Shown piece after piece: positions 51,939-61,111 of a stretch of DNA of 64,000 bases. A program made the position numbers and the translations under genes. This stretch comes from DATFES01 sp035457725 (GTDB taxonomy: Bacteria; Pseudomonadota; Alphaproteobacteria; CACIAM-22H2), in assembly GCA_035457725.1 (NCBI GenBank), contig DATIBC010000008.1, positions 1 to 64,000 of the forward strand. The letters run 5' to 3'. Position 1 is the first letter of the stretch; each line of letters opens with the position of its first letter. Below the pieces are notes generated by a model. That model ran no database searches and was not told the origin of the DNA. It worked only from the letters and a program-made list of their open reading frames with translations.

Positions 51939-52925
51939 ATGTTGCGGTATCTGACCCATCGATTGCTCCAGGGCATCGTCGTCCTGACGGCAATGTCGTT
52001 CGTCATCTACGCGCTCATCGGGCTGATGCCTGGCGACCCCATCGACCTGATGATCAGCGCCAATCCGCAGCTCACACCCGGCGACGCCGAACGGCTCCGC
52101 CGCATCCACGGTCTCGACCGGCCGATCGTCGAGCGATATCTCGCCTGGGCGGGCGCCGCGCTTGGTGGCGATTTCGGTTACAGCCGCGCCTATGCGCGGC
52201 CTGTGCTCGACGTGCTCGGCGGCCGGTTGCTCAACACCGCGGCGCTGATGATCGGCGCGTTCGTCCTCGCGCTTTCGATCGGCCTGCCGGCGGGTATCCT
52301 CGCTGCGACGCGCCCGGGCGGCGCACTCGACGGCGCGATCAACCTCGTTTGCTTCGTGCTCATCGCCGTGCCGACGTTTTGGCTGGCGCTGATGCTGATC
52401 ATCCTGTTTGCGGTCGTGCTCGGCTGGCTGCCGGCAGGCGGCATCGGCACGCCGGGCGGCGGCGGACTTTTCGATACCGCGCGCCATCTGATCCTACCCG
52501 TCCTCACCTTGGCAATGGTCGAATCGGCGGCGTACGCGCGCTATGCGCGGGCGGCAATGATCGAGGCGATGCGCCAGGACTGGATCCGCACCGCGCGCGC
52601 CAAGGGCGCCGGACCGGTGCGGGTGGTTCTCGGGCACGCGCTGCGCAACGCCATGATTCCGGTTACGACCATCATGGCGCTCGGCTTCGGCGCGCTGTTC
52701 TCGGGCGCGCTCATCACCGAAACGATGTTTGCCTATCCCGGCATGGGCAAGCTGATCTACGACGCCGTGATGGGCAACGATTTCAATCTGGCGCTGGTCG
52801 CGCTGTTGTTCGCCACACTACTCACCTTGATCGCCAATCTCGGCGCCGATTTGATCTACGCCGCGCTCGATCCGCGGATTTCCTACGCCGCGCCGGAACG
52901 CGGCGCGCGCGGGCGACGCGCGTGA
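51939..52925 (+). CDS. Peptide-type ABC transporter permease (DppB-like)
   Basis: A 328-residue permease starting MLRYLTHRLLQGIVVLTAMSF, with the DppB N-terminus and GLMPGDPIDLMISANPQLTP. It has six spans and the EAA loop RTARAKGAGPVRVVLGHALRNAMIPV. A GTG at 51897, overlapping the binding-protein stop region, would add 14 residues; the ATG at 51939 gives the usual family start. It overlaps the next permease start by four bases (GTGA). It forms the pore with DppC-like permease 52922-53797. Confidence 0.88.
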   Translation: MLRYLTHRLLQGIVVLTAMSFVIYALIGLMPGDPIDLMISANPQLTPGDAERLRRIHGLDRPIVERYLAWAGAALGGDFGYSRAYARPVLDVLGGRLLNTAALMIGAFVLALSIGLPAGILAATRPGGALDGAINLVCFVLIAVPTFWLALMLIILFAVVLGWLPAGGIGTPGGGGLFDTARHLILPVLTLAMVESAAYARYARAAMIEAMRQDWIRTARAKGAGPVRVVLGHALRNAMIPVTTIMALGFGALFSGALITETMFAYPGMGKLIYDAVMGNDFNLALVALLFATLLTLIANLGADLIYAALDPRISYAAPERGARGRRA

Positions 52926-53797
52926 GGACGCTGCTCGCCCGTCCTGCCTCGGCGGGCGCGCTGGCGCTCCTGGCGTTGCTGATCGCCGCCGCGATCGCGG
53001 CGCCCATGGTGGAGGCGACGCTGGGGCTCGACGCCACGGCGACCGATTTGCTGGCCCGATACCGCCCGCCCTCGGCCGAGCACCCGCTCGGCACCGATGA
53101 GATCGGCCGCGACGTCTTGGTGCGACTGCTCTATGGCGGGCGCGTGTCGCTCTCCGTCGGCCTCGTCGCCGCGGTGATGGCCGCCGCCATCGGCACGCTG
53201 ATCGGCCTGACCGCCGGCTATTTTCGCGGCGTCTTCGACGCGGCGCTCATGCGCCTCACCGACGGAGTAATCGCGCTGCCGCTGCTGCCGCTGCTGATCG
53301 TGCTGGCGGCCGTCGACCTATCCAAGCTCGGCCTTCCCGAAGAGGTCGTGCGCGCCGAGCAGGCCAGCCTTTACCGGATCATCGTCATAACCGCGCTGGT
53401 CGGCTGGACGACCGTCGCCAGGCTAGTGCGCGGCGTGACGCTATCGCTGCGCACGCGCGAATTCGTGCGCGCCGCCGAGGCGCTTGGAGCGCGGCCATGG
53501 CGAGTGATGCTGGTGCACATCCTGCCCAACGCCCTTTCGCCGATCATCGTCGCGGCGACGCTCGCGGTCGGACAGATCATTCTCTTCGAGTCGGTTCTGA
53601 GTTTCCTTGGCCTCGGCATCCAGCCGCCGTTGCCGAGTTGGGGCAACATGTTGACCAACGCCCAGGAGATCATCTGGACCGCTCCGTGGCTGGCGATCTA
53701 CCCCGGCCTGCTGATTCTGGCGACCGTCGCCGCCTGCAACCTGCTTGGCGATACCCTGCAGGAAGCCTTGGACCCGCGTCGCGAGCAGAAGCGCTGA
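52922..53797 (+). CDS. Peptide-type ABC transporter permease (DppC-like)
   Basis: A 291-residue permease beginning at GTG 52922 (VRTLLARPASAGALALLALL), overlapping the upstream stop as GTGA. The body contains HPLGTDEIGRDVLVRLLYGGRVSLSVG and the EAA loop RAAEALGARPWRVMLVHILPNALSPI, and ends with GDTLQEALDPRREQKR. The much longer open frame (from 52349) is not coding upstream. It is the last transporter gene in this run; a small hypothetical gene follows and no ATPase is present. Confidence 0.88.
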   Translation: MRTLLARPASAGALALLALLIAAAIAAPMVEATLGLDATATDLLARYRPPSAEHPLGTDEIGRDVLVRLLYGGRVSLSVGLVAAVMAAAIGTLIGLTAGYFRGVFDAALMRLTDGVIALPLLPLLIVLAAVDLSKLGLPEEVVRAEQASLYRIIVITALVGWTTVARLVRGVTLSLRTREFVRAAEALGARPWRVMLVHILPNALSPIIVAATLAVGQIILFESVLSFLGLGIQPPLPSWGNMLTNAQEIIWTAPWLAIYPGLLILATVAACNLLGDTLQEALDPRREQKR

Positions 53798-53849
53798 GTG
53801 GATCACCGACGCGCTCGATGAGGACAGCCTACCTAAGTATCTCCGTTCG

Positions 53850-54074
53850 ATGGCCCTTTACAACCTCGGCGTAGTGTTCGTCTTCGCCGCCATCGGGTTC
53901 TTGCTCATCGAAAAGGAATACTTCACGCCTGGTATTCCGGCGCTTATCGCAATGACATACTCGATCAACCATTTCGGGTTTCTGGTGGATTGCAGCGACG
54001 ACGGAATCCGGGAAAGACGTGCCTACGAACAAGAGCTCGGCTTCGAGGAACGCTCCGGGCGCCCCGCTCCTTGA
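53850..54074 (+). CDS. Small hypothetical membrane protein
   Basis: About 74 residues starting MALYNLGVVFVFAAIGFLLI, a hydrophobic segment, then a second weaker one (GIPALIAMTYSINHFGFLV) and a charged tail (GIRERRAYEQELGFEERSG). No known family is recognised. The frame is open upstream through the permease gene to 53745, so the start is uncertain, and it could be a chance frame. Confidence 0.4.
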   Translation: MALYNLGVVFVFAAIGFLLIEKEYFTPGIPALIAMTYSINHFGFLVDCSDDGIRERRAYEQELGFEERSGRPAP

Positions 54075-54131
54075 GCAGCGTGCGGCCGCGGCCACTCGCT
54101 GCGAGTACAAAGCTACGCCAACACAGCAGCT

Positions 54132-55109
54132 TCAACCAACGGGCGGCTTCGAACCGGGAAGGACGCCGGCGGCTTGACCGGTCACCGCCGCCGCGCGGCC
54201 CGGACCAACGGTACGGCTGGTGATGGCCACCGCCATGCCGAATGAGCACAGCGCAATGCCAATGAATCCGGCGAGCGACGGCACCTCTCCGAGGACTGGC
54301 CACGCCAGCAGGTTGCCCAGTCCAGGAACAAGCGCGGTGAAAAGCGCGGTACGGACCGCGCCGAGCAGTTCGATCGTGCGCGTATAGAGGATCAGCGCGA
54401 TGATCGCCGTCAGGAACCCCTGGAAGACCCCCTGGAAAAGCACCTCGGTCCACGGCGCCGCAAGCAAGCGATGTCCCGCCACGACGAGGTAGGCCAGCCC
54501 ATAGGTGATCATCGACGCGAATGACACCACCGAAGTGGCGAGCAAGGCGCCTACACGGCCCGCCCGGGCGGTGATCGTGAACGTCGACCACAACAAGGCA
54601 GCGAGCACGAACAGCAGATGGCCGCGGCCAACCTCTCCGCCGCCGAAGAGCCCATCCCAGCCTTGCGCGATAACCCCGGCGGCGATCAGCGCCAGGCCGA
54701 CGATGCCGGCGCGCCCGATCGGCTCGCGCAAGAAAATCCAGCTCATCGCCACGCTGAAGAGCAAAACGCCGGCCGGGCCGATCACCGCCTGATGGCCTGC
54801 GGGCGCCGATTGCAGCCCAGCAAAAACCAGTAGCGTGTACGGGACGCCAGCCCCGACGCACATTGGCAAGGCGAAGCGCCACGGCACTCCCGCAAGCCCC
54901 GCCACGCCGATGCCGCGACGAATGATGACCGGCGACAACACCACGCCGGCGACCAAGAACCGTATCGCCGACATATCCCAAAAATCGAGCGCGCCGGTGA
55001 CCCCGATCCGCGAGACGACTGCCCAGCTTCCCCACAACAAGGCGGTGACCAAACCGATCGCGACCCCGGTCAGTAACGTTCGGTGATGATCCGCCGCTTC
55101 GACGCTCAT
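54132..55109 (-). CDS. EamA/DMT-family transporter
   Basis: A 325-residue membrane protein with about ten hydrophobic spans forming two EamA-like halves (LVTALLWGSWAVVSRIGVTG and later FVLAALLWSTFTITARAGRVG). DMT transporters of this type export or import metabolites or drugs; substrate unknown. It is encoded directly after a ribokinase-like gene with a 4-bp overlap (ATGA at 55106-55109) but on the same strand, so the pair is probably co-transcribed and the transporter could handle a nucleoside or sugar related to the kinase. That link is inference. Confidence 0.85.
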   Translation of the reverse strand: MSVEAADHHRTLLTGVAIGLVTALLWGSWAVVSRIGVTGALDFWDMSAIRFLVAGVVLSPVIIRRGIGVAGLAGVPWRFALPMCVGAGVPYTLLVFAGLQSAPAGHQAVIGPAGVLLFSVAMSWIFLREPIGRAGIVGLALIAAGVIAQGWDGLFGGGEVGRGHLLFVLAALLWSTFTITARAGRVGALLATSVVSFASMITYGLAYLVVAGHRLLAAPWTEVLFQGVFQGFLTAIIALILYTRTIELLGAVRTALFTALVPGLGNLLAWPVLGEVPSLAGFIGIALCSFGMAVAITSRTVGPGRAAAVTGQAAGVLPGSKPPVG

Positions 55110-56020
55110 GTCGCGGCGCCCCGTGCGAGCGCCGCGTCGATCTCGATCCGGGTCGGCAGGCTCGGCTGCGCGCCGCGTTTGGTGCAGGCAAGCGCTCCAG
55201 CGACAACCGCGCGACGCACCGCGGCGCGAAAATCGCCGCCGCGGTCAAGCGTCGCCGCCAGTACGCCGACGAATGCGTCGCCGGCCGCCGTAGTGTCGAC
55301 CGCAGAAACCTCGGGCGCGGGCGCGCGCCATGACGTCCCATCGGCGATCGCCACAAGCGCGCCATCGGCGCCCATGGTGACGATCGTTGCGACACCAAGG
55401 CGCACGGCTAGCCGTACCGCGGCCGTCGGCATGGCATCGCCACGGACGCCGAGGGAGGCGGCGAGCATCGCTGCCTCGTTCTCGTTGACGATCAGCGCGT
55501 CGAGGGCGCGAAGCGCCGGCTCGGGTAGCGCTCCGGCCGGAGCAAGATTGAGGACGATCCGGGCGCCTCGCGCGCGCGCCCGCGCGATTAGCGCGGCGTT
55601 CTCTCCGGCCGGCACCTCCATCTGCAGGAGCAGCGTGACATTCGCATCGAGCAGCGCGTCGGGCACCAAATCGGCCCGTACCTCCGCATTGGCGCCCGCC
55701 GCGACGGCGATCTGATTCTGCCCCGCCGGGTCGACGCAAATAGCCGCGCATCCCGTAGGTTCGTCGCCATGGACGACCCGGGACAGGTCGACGCCAGACG
55801 ACTTGAGGCCGGCTACTGCCGGTTCGGCGAACGCGTCGCGTCCGATCCGGCCCACCATGACGACCGCCGCGCCGTCACGCGCCGCCGCCACCGCCTGATT
55901 GGCGCCCTTGCCCCCCGCCGCGACCCCATAGACAGGCCCCAGCACGGTCTCGCCCGGCGCGGGCAATTTCGGTACTTGGAAGGCGAGGTCGAGGTTTATC
56001 GACCCGAAGACGACCAGCAT
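55106..56020 (-). CDS. PfkB-family carbohydrate kinase (ribokinase-like)
   Basis: A 304-residue kinase starting MLVVFGSINLDLAFQVPKLP, with AAGGKGANQAVAAARDG near the N-terminus and the catalytic DTTAAGDAFVGVLAATLD near the C-terminus. These match ribokinase (D-ribose to ribose 5-phosphate), though other PfkB substrates such as nucleosides are possible. The ATG at 56018-56020 gives the family N-terminus; the frame extends to a TTG at 56056. Its stop overlaps the start of the DMT transporter gene by four bases. Confidence 0.85.
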   Translation of the reverse strand: MLVVFGSINLDLAFQVPKLPAPGETVLGPVYGVAAGGKGANQAVAAARDGAAVVMVGRIGRDAFAEPAVAGLKSSGVDLSRVVHGDEPTGCAAICVDPAGQNQIAVAAGANAEVRADLVPDALLDANVTLLLQMEVPAGENAALIARARARGARIVLNLAPAGALPEPALRALDALIVNENEAAMLAASLGVRGDAMPTAAVRLAVRLGVATIVTMGADGALVAIADGTSWRAPAPEVSAVDTTAAGDAFVGVLAATLDRGGDFRAAVRRAVVAGALACTKRGAQPSLPTRIEIDAALARGAAT

Positions 56021-56133
56021 CGAGCCACTGCGCCACGCCCCGGGATCGCCCGTCAAGCGGGCAACCGCCCGCGCGCCAGTTGGCGGGCGCGAGAAATTGC
56101 GTTAGCAAGACCCCATACTCGGTGGAGATGGCA

Positions 56134-57561
56134 ATGGCCAATCGGCGAACGATTCATCCGGTGATCTTGTCGGGCGGCGCCGGAACGCGGTTGTGGCCCT
56201 TGTCGCGTGCGCTTTACCCCAAGCAGCTCCTGCCCCTGATCTCGAATCGCAGCCTCCTGCAGGACACTGCGCGGCGCATCGCCGGCCCGCCATTCGCCGC
56301 CCCGCTCGTCGTCTGCAACGACGATCACCGGTTCATCATTGCCGAGCAGCTTCGCGCGTTGTCGATCGCGCCCCGCACGATGGCGCTGGAGCCGGTGCCG
56401 CGCAACACCGCCCCGGCCGCGGCGATCGCCGCCGCCATCCTCGCCGCGGACGATCCTGACGCGATGATGCTGGTACTGCCCTCTGATCATGTCATCGCCG
56501 ACGAGACGGCGTTTCGCGCCGCCACCGAGACGGCGGCCGCGGCGGCCGTGACCGGCCGTCTCGTCGCGTTTGGCATCGCGCCGACCGCGCCCGAGACTGG
56601 CTATGGTTATATCCGCCGCGGCGAACCGCTCGCCGGAGTCGCCGGCGCCTTCATGGTCGCCCAATTCGTCGAGAAGCCCGATGCGGTGACCGCCAAGGGC
56701 TACGTCGATGCGGGTGATTGGTCGTGGAACAGCGGCATGTTCTTGTTCACGGCCAAGCTTTACCTCGAAGAATTGGCGCGCTACGAACCAGCGATCGCCC
56801 AAGCGGCGCGGATGGCGGTTGCGACGGCCCGGCGTGACCTTGATTTCTTGCGCCTCGACGAGGCGGCATTCGCCAGCGCGCCTTCGAAGTCGATCGACTA
56901 CGCGGTGATGGAACGAACATCGCGCGCCGCGGTCGTGCCGGCGGCGCTCGGCTGGAGCGATGTCGGCGCGTGGTCGGCGTTATGGGACATCGAAGCCAAA
57001 GACGACGACGGCAACGTAACGCTAGGGGACGTCGTGACTTTGGACAGCCGAAACTCGTACCTGCGCAGCGAAAAGCCGCTGGTCGTGGCGATCGGCATTG
57101 CCGATGCGGTCATCGTCGCGACCTCCGACGTGGTTTTGGTTTCCGCCAAGGACCGCGTGCAGGATGTGAAGCAGATCGTCGAGCGGCTCAAGCGCGAGAA
57201 CCGCGCCGAGGCGATGACCCATCCGGTCGTTCACCGCCCATGGGGCAGCTACCAGACGATCGACGCGGGCGACCGTTTCCAGGTCAAGCACATCACGGTC
57301 AAGCCGGGACAGAAGCTTTCGCTTCAGAAGCACGCGCATCGCGCCGAGCACTGGGTGGTGGTCAGCGGGACGGCGCGCGTGACGCGCGATGCCGAGATCG
57401 TCACCTTGACGGAAAACCAATCGACGTACATTCCGCTCGGCGCGGTGCATCGCCTCGAGAACGTCGGAGAGGCGCCGTTACACCTGATCGAGGTCCAGTC
57501 GGGAGGTTATCTCGGCGAGGACGACATCGTCCGCCTCGAGGATACATACGGACGAAGCTGA
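56134..57561 (+). CDS. manC: Mannose-1-phosphate guanylyltransferase / mannose-6-phosphate isomerase (ManC/CpsB-like)
   Basis: A 475-residue bifunctional enzyme. The N-terminal guanylyltransferase has LSGGAGTRLWPLSRALYPKQ, then VLPSDHVI and FVEKPDAVTA; the C-terminal phosphomannose isomerase cupin domain (RPWGSYQTID, LQKHAHRAEHWVVVSG, TENQSTYIPLGAVHRLEN) begins at about residue 365. It makes GDP-mannose for surface polysaccharides or glycosylation. GGTGGAG lies upstream, with spacing that favours ATG 56134 over ATG 56128. It is alone; no other polysaccharide genes are in the window. It lies divergent from the ribokinase-like gene across about 113 bp. Confidence 0.9.
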   Translation: MANRRTIHPVILSGGAGTRLWPLSRALYPKQLLPLISNRSLLQDTARRIAGPPFAAPLVVCNDDHRFIIAEQLRALSIAPRTMALEPVPRNTAPAAAIAAAILAADDPDAMMLVLPSDHVIADETAFRAATETAAAAAVTGRLVAFGIAPTAPETGYGYIRRGEPLAGVAGAFMVAQFVEKPDAVTAKGYVDAGDWSWNSGMFLFTAKLYLEELARYEPAIAQAARMAVATARRDLDFLRLDEAAFASAPSKSIDYAVMERTSRAAVVPAALGWSDVGAWSALWDIEAKDDDGNVTLGDVVTLDSRNSYLRSEKPLVVAIGIADAVIVATSDVVLVSAKDRVQDVKQIVERLKRENRAEAMTHPVVHRPWGSYQTIDAGDRFQVKHITVKPGQKLSLQKHAHRAEHWVVVSGTARVTRDAEIVTLTENQSTYIPLGAVHRLENVGEAPLHLIEVQSGGYLGEDDIVRLEDTYGRS

Positions 57562-57651
57562 CCCCCGGCGACCGTGCGCCGTTGTGCCCATCTACCGACG
57601 CGCGATCGACCCGCAAGCGGCTTGACCGGTTCGCGGTCAGGTTGTATATCT

Positions 57652-58020
57652 ATGGTTGTTATGGTCGTTTTCGACAACCAGAACGTCTACCGTTGGCCGC
57701 CGCACCCGAATACGCCGCGGCTGGACGTCGACATCCCCGCCGACTTCGTATTCTGCGGCGACGACTCCGCCCAGGCGCTTTATTTCGCCCATCGCGTCCA
57801 CGATATCGTAATCGCCGTACCGCGCCGCACGCCGTCGCGCGATGTCGGCGCGCCGGTTGGTTTCTATGCCATCTTGTCGTTCGCCGGAACGGGTGACGAT
57901 GCCGTCGCGGTCCGCGAGGAGTTGGAGGAATGGGCCGATGTGCTCGCCCGGGTGGCCTCCCTCGCCGCCGATCGATCGCATGGCGCCCGTTTTCCGCATA
58001 TGGCGCCCGCTGGCTGCTGA
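57652..58020 (+). CDS. Hypothetical protein
   Basis: About 122 residues starting MVVMVVFDNQNVYRWPPHPNTPRL. The codon third positions follow the bias of the surrounding genes, which supports coding, but I recognise no domain. The start is uncertain; the frame extends to 57574. It lies 90 bp after manC in the same direction and converges on the peptide-transporter ATPase gene. Confidence 0.45.
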   Translation: MVVMVVFDNQNVYRWPPHPNTPRLDVDIPADFVFCGDDSAQALYFAHRVHDIVIAVPRRTPSRDVGAPVGFYAILSFAGTGDDAVAVREELEEWADVLARVASLAADRSHGARFPHMAPAGC

Positions 58021-58063
58021 GCCATGCTTTAGGCCGTGGGCCACGCGCAGAAGACTCGCGGGG

Positions 58064-59125
58064 CTACGGAGCTAGAGCGATATGCGGCTCCGAGAGGCGT
58101 CCCTCTTCGACTGCATGGCAGGCGACAATCGACGAACTGCCCGACGCCGGCTTGATCTCCGGCCGCTCGCTACGGCAACGATCGTTGGCCCACGGGCAGC
58201 GCGGATTGAAGGCGCATCCGGTTGGCGGATTGAGCGGGTTCGGAACCTCGCCCGCCACCGGCGTCCGCGTCCGGCCGGTCATCTCGAGATCGGGAATCGC
58301 ATCGAGCAACATGCGCGTATAGGGATGCCGAGGCCGATCGAATATCTCGCGCGCATCGCCCAGTTCCGCCAATCGCCCGAGATACATCACGCCGACGCGA
58401 TCGGAGATGTGCTGCACGACTGCAAGATTGTGCGATATGAATAGAAAGGTCAGGCCAAGCTGGCGTTGCAGATCCTTCATCAAATTGAGGATCTGCGCCT
58501 GGACCGAGACGTCGAGCGCCGAGGTCGGTTCGTCGCAAACCAGGAAGTCCGGACTGCTCGACAACGCCCGAGCGATCGAAATGCGCTGGCGCTGGCCGCC
58601 GGAAAACTCGTGTGGATATTTCTCGCCGTCGGTCGGCGAGAGCCCGACCTGCACCAGCAACTGGTCGACCCGACGTCGAATTTCGTCGCCGTCGGTCGCG
58701 ATCCGGTGAGCGCGAATCGGCTCGGCGACAATGTCGCGCACGCGCCAACGCGGATTGAGGCTGGCATACGGATCCTGAAAGATCATTTGAAAGCGCCGGC
58801 GCACGGGAGCGATCTGCGCCCGCGTGGCGAGGGTTGCGAGATCGATTCCCTCGAAGACGATCGAGCCGCGCGTCGGCGTATAAAGACCGACGATGAGACG
58901 AGCCACGGTCGACTTGCCGCAGCCCGATTCGCCGACCAGCGACAACGTCTCGCCGCGCTTGATCGCGAAACTGACCCCGTCGACTGCCTTCAAGACGAGC
59001 CGCGGCTGGCCTTCGATGAGCCGGTTGAGCCATGGGCGCGAGACGTCGAAAAACCGTGCCAGATCGCGCGCCGCGAGTATCACCTCGCCGGCGCCGCTGG
59101 TGACTCGTGGCGCCGTCTCAGGCAT
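58064..59125 (-). CDS. Oligopeptide ABC transporter ATP-binding protein (DppF/OppF-like)
   Basis: A 353-residue ATPase with Walker A GESGCGKSTVARLIVGL, Q-loop IFQDPYASLNPRW, signature FSGGQRQRISIARAL, Walker B LVCDEPTSALDVS and the C-terminal GCAFNPRCPWANDRCRSERP cysteine-rich oligopeptide-transporter motif. It overlaps the DppD-like gene by 8 bp. It is the final gene of the operon encoded from about 63732 to 58064. As the only ATPase pair nearby, it could also serve the ATPase-less permeases at 51939-53797. Confidence 0.9.
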   Translation of the reverse strand: MPETAPRVTSGAGEVILAARDLARFFDVSRPWLNRLIEGQPRLVLKAVDGVSFAIKRGETLSLVGESGCGKSTVARLIVGLYTPTRGSIVFEGIDLATLATRAQIAPVRRRFQMIFQDPYASLNPRWRVRDIVAEPIRAHRIATDGDEIRRRVDQLLVQVGLSPTDGEKYPHEFSGGQRQRISIARALSSSPDFLVCDEPTSALDVSVQAQILNLMKDLQRQLGLTFLFISHNLAVVQHISDRVGVMYLGRLAELGDAREIFDRPRHPYTRMLLDAIPDLEMTGRTRTPVAGEVPNPLNPPTGCAFNPRCPWANDRCRSERPEIKPASGSSSIVACHAVEEGRLSEPHIALAP

Positions 59126-60131
59126 CGCCGACGGCTCGCACCGGCGCCGATGCGGCGTCGTAAAGCCAGCAAGCGGCGTGGCTACTGCCGGCCGGCAATA
59201 AGTCTGGCCGCTCGAGCCGGCAGCGCTCGAACGCCCTCGGACAACGCGGATTGAAGGCGCACCCGGGCGGAATCGCGTTGAGCCTCGGCATCGCCCCTTC
59301 GATCTGCGTCAGTCGTTCGACATGTTCGCCGACCTTCGGGATCGATCCCATCAGCCCGGCGGTATAGGGATGCCGGGCGTGCTTGACGACGTCCTTGACC
59401 GGGCCGATCTCCGCGATCCGGCCGGCGTACATCACCGCCACTCGGTCGGCCGTTTCGGCGATGACCCCCATGTCGTGGGTGATCAGCATCACCGCCGCTC
59501 CGTGCACGCTGCACAATTTCTTGAGCAACGCGATGATCTGCGCCTGGATCGAGACATCAAGGGCTGTCGTCGGCTCGTCGGCGATGACGAGCCGCGGATT
59601 GGCACACAAGGCGAGCGCGATCACGACCCGCTGCCGCATACCGCCCGAGAATTGATGCGGATAATGGTCGATCCGCCGTTCCGCCGCCGTGATGCCGACC
59701 TCCTGCAGCAATTCGATCGCGTGATCGCGCGCCTTCTGCGGCGTCATGTCGAGATGCGTCGTGATCGTTTCGACCAGCTGGCGGCCGATCGTGTAGAGGG
59801 GGTTGAGCGAGGTCAACGGATCCTGGAAAACCGCGCCGATCCGGCGCCCCCGAATGCGCCGCATTTGCTCGTAGGGCAGGTTGTCGATCCGCTCGCCTTC
59901 GAGCAGTACCTGGCCGCCGGCGATGCGCCCCGGCGGCTCCAAAAGGCCGATGATCGCTGCCCCGGTCAGGGATTTTCCGGCGCCGGACTCGCCGACCACG
60001 CCTAGCACCTCTCCGGGATCGATGTGGAATGAGATGTCGTCAACGGCGACCAGCGTGCCGCGGCGCGTCGGGAAAACAACCCGCAGGTTCTCGACTTGCA
60101 ACAGAGGTAGATTGGCGCCGGTCCGTGCCAT
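59118..60131 (-). CDS. Oligopeptide ABC transporter ATP-binding protein (DppD/OppD-like)
   Basis: A 337-residue ATPase starting MARTGANLPLLQVENLRVVFP, with Walker A GESGAGKSLTGAAIIG, Q-loop VFQDPLTSLNPLYT, signature FSGGMRQRVVIALAL, Walker B LVIADEPTTALDVS and the C-terminal GCAFNPRCPRAFERCRLERP motif. I use the ATG at 60129-60131; the longer frame to 60254 is not family-like. It lies 17 bp after the DppC-like permease stop and overlaps the DppF-like gene by 8 bp. Confidence 0.9.
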   Translation of the reverse strand: MARTGANLPLLQVENLRVVFPTRRGTLVAVDDISFHIDPGEVLGVVGESGAGKSLTGAAIIGLLEPPGRIAGGQVLLEGERIDNLPYEQMRRIRGRRIGAVFQDPLTSLNPLYTIGRQLVETITTHLDMTPQKARDHAIELLQEVGITAAERRIDHYPHQFSGGMRQRVVIALALCANPRLVIADEPTTALDVSIQAQIIALLKKLCSVHGAAVMLITHDMGVIAETADRVAVMYAGRIAEIGPVKDVVKHARHPYTAGLMGSIPKVGEHVERLTQIEGAMPRLNAIPPGCAFNPRCPRAFERCRLERPDLLPAGSSHAACWLYDAASAPVRAVGDA

Positions 60132-60148
60132 CGCGTCGCCGTTGCGCT

Positions 60149-61105
60149 CTACCGTAGTTTCGGGTTGAGCGCGTCGCGCAGCCAATCGCCCAGCAGATTG
60201 ACCGAGAGAACCATGATCACCAGCGCGGCGCCGGGAAAGATCGTGATCCACCACTCGCCGGAAAACAGAAAGTCATTGCCGACTCGGATCAGGGTGCCGA
60301 GCGAGGGTTGCGTCGGCGGCACGCCGACCCCGAGAAACGACAGCGTCGCCTCGGTGATGATGGCAATCGCAAGATGGATGGTGGCGATGACCAGCACCGG
60401 TCCCATGACGTTGGGGAGCACGTGGCGCACCATGATGGCGACTGGGTGTAGCCCGATGACGCGCGCCGCCTGGACATATTCCTTATTCTTTTCGACCAAC
60501 GTCGATCCCCGCACGGTGCGCGCGTACTGCACCCAGCCCGACGCGCCGATCGCCAGGACAAGGACGTAGATCGCGATCTCGTCATGCAGCGCCGCCGGCA
60601 GCGCGGCGCGCGCGATGCCGTCGATCAGAAGCGCGATGAGAATCGCCGGAAACGACAACTGAATGTCGGCGATGCGCATCACGAACGAGTCGACCGTGCC
60701 ACCGATGTAGCCGCTGATGAGGCCCAAGCCGACGCCGAGCAGCATCGCGAAGATCACCGAAAGGAACCCGACGAAGAGCGAGATGCGCGCTCCGTACATT
60801 ATCGTCGACAGCACGTCGCGGCCTTGATCGTCCGTGCCGAGAATAAATCGCGCATCGCCCTCCGTCGTCCAGATCGGCGGCGTGAACGCATCGAGCAAAT
60901 TGAGCGTCCTGAGGTCGAAAGGGTTATGCGGAGCGATCCACGGCGCGAAAATCGCGCCGATGAAACAGACGAGCGTGATCGCCGCCGCCAGAACCGTTAC
61001 CGGCGAGCGCTTGAAGCTGTGAAAGATGTCGCTGTCCAGCGCGCGATGCACGACGCCGGCGCGGGGTGCTGCGGACGAGCGGCGGTCTGCGGTCGTCGTC
61101 GCCAT
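60149..61105 (-). CDS. Oligopeptide ABC transporter permease (DppC-like)
   Basis: A 318-residue permease with a hydrophilic N-terminus (TTTADRRSSAAPRAGVVHRAL), six membrane spans, ILGTDDQGRDVLSTIMYGARISLFVG and the EAA loop QAARVIGLHPVAIMVRHVLPNVMGPV. The C-terminus (GDWLRDALNPKLR) is the usual DppC end. It pairs with the DppB-like permease encoded 6 bp upstream and is coupled to the DppD-like ATPase gene downstream. Confidence 0.9.
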   Translation of the reverse strand: MATTTADRRSSAAPRAGVVHRALDSDIFHSFKRSPVTVLAAAITLVCFIGAIFAPWIAPHNPFDLRTLNLLDAFTPPIWTTEGDARFILGTDDQGRDVLSTIMYGARISLFVGFLSVIFAMLLGVGLGLISGYIGGTVDSFVMRIADIQLSFPAILIALLIDGIARAALPAALHDEIAIYVLVLAIGASGWVQYARTVRGSTLVEKNKEYVQAARVIGLHPVAIMVRHVLPNVMGPVLVIATIHLAIAIITEATLSFLGVGVPPTQPSLGTLIRVGNDFLFSGEWWITIFPGAALVIMVLSVNLLGDWLRDALNPKLR

Positions 61106-61111
61106 GGGTCG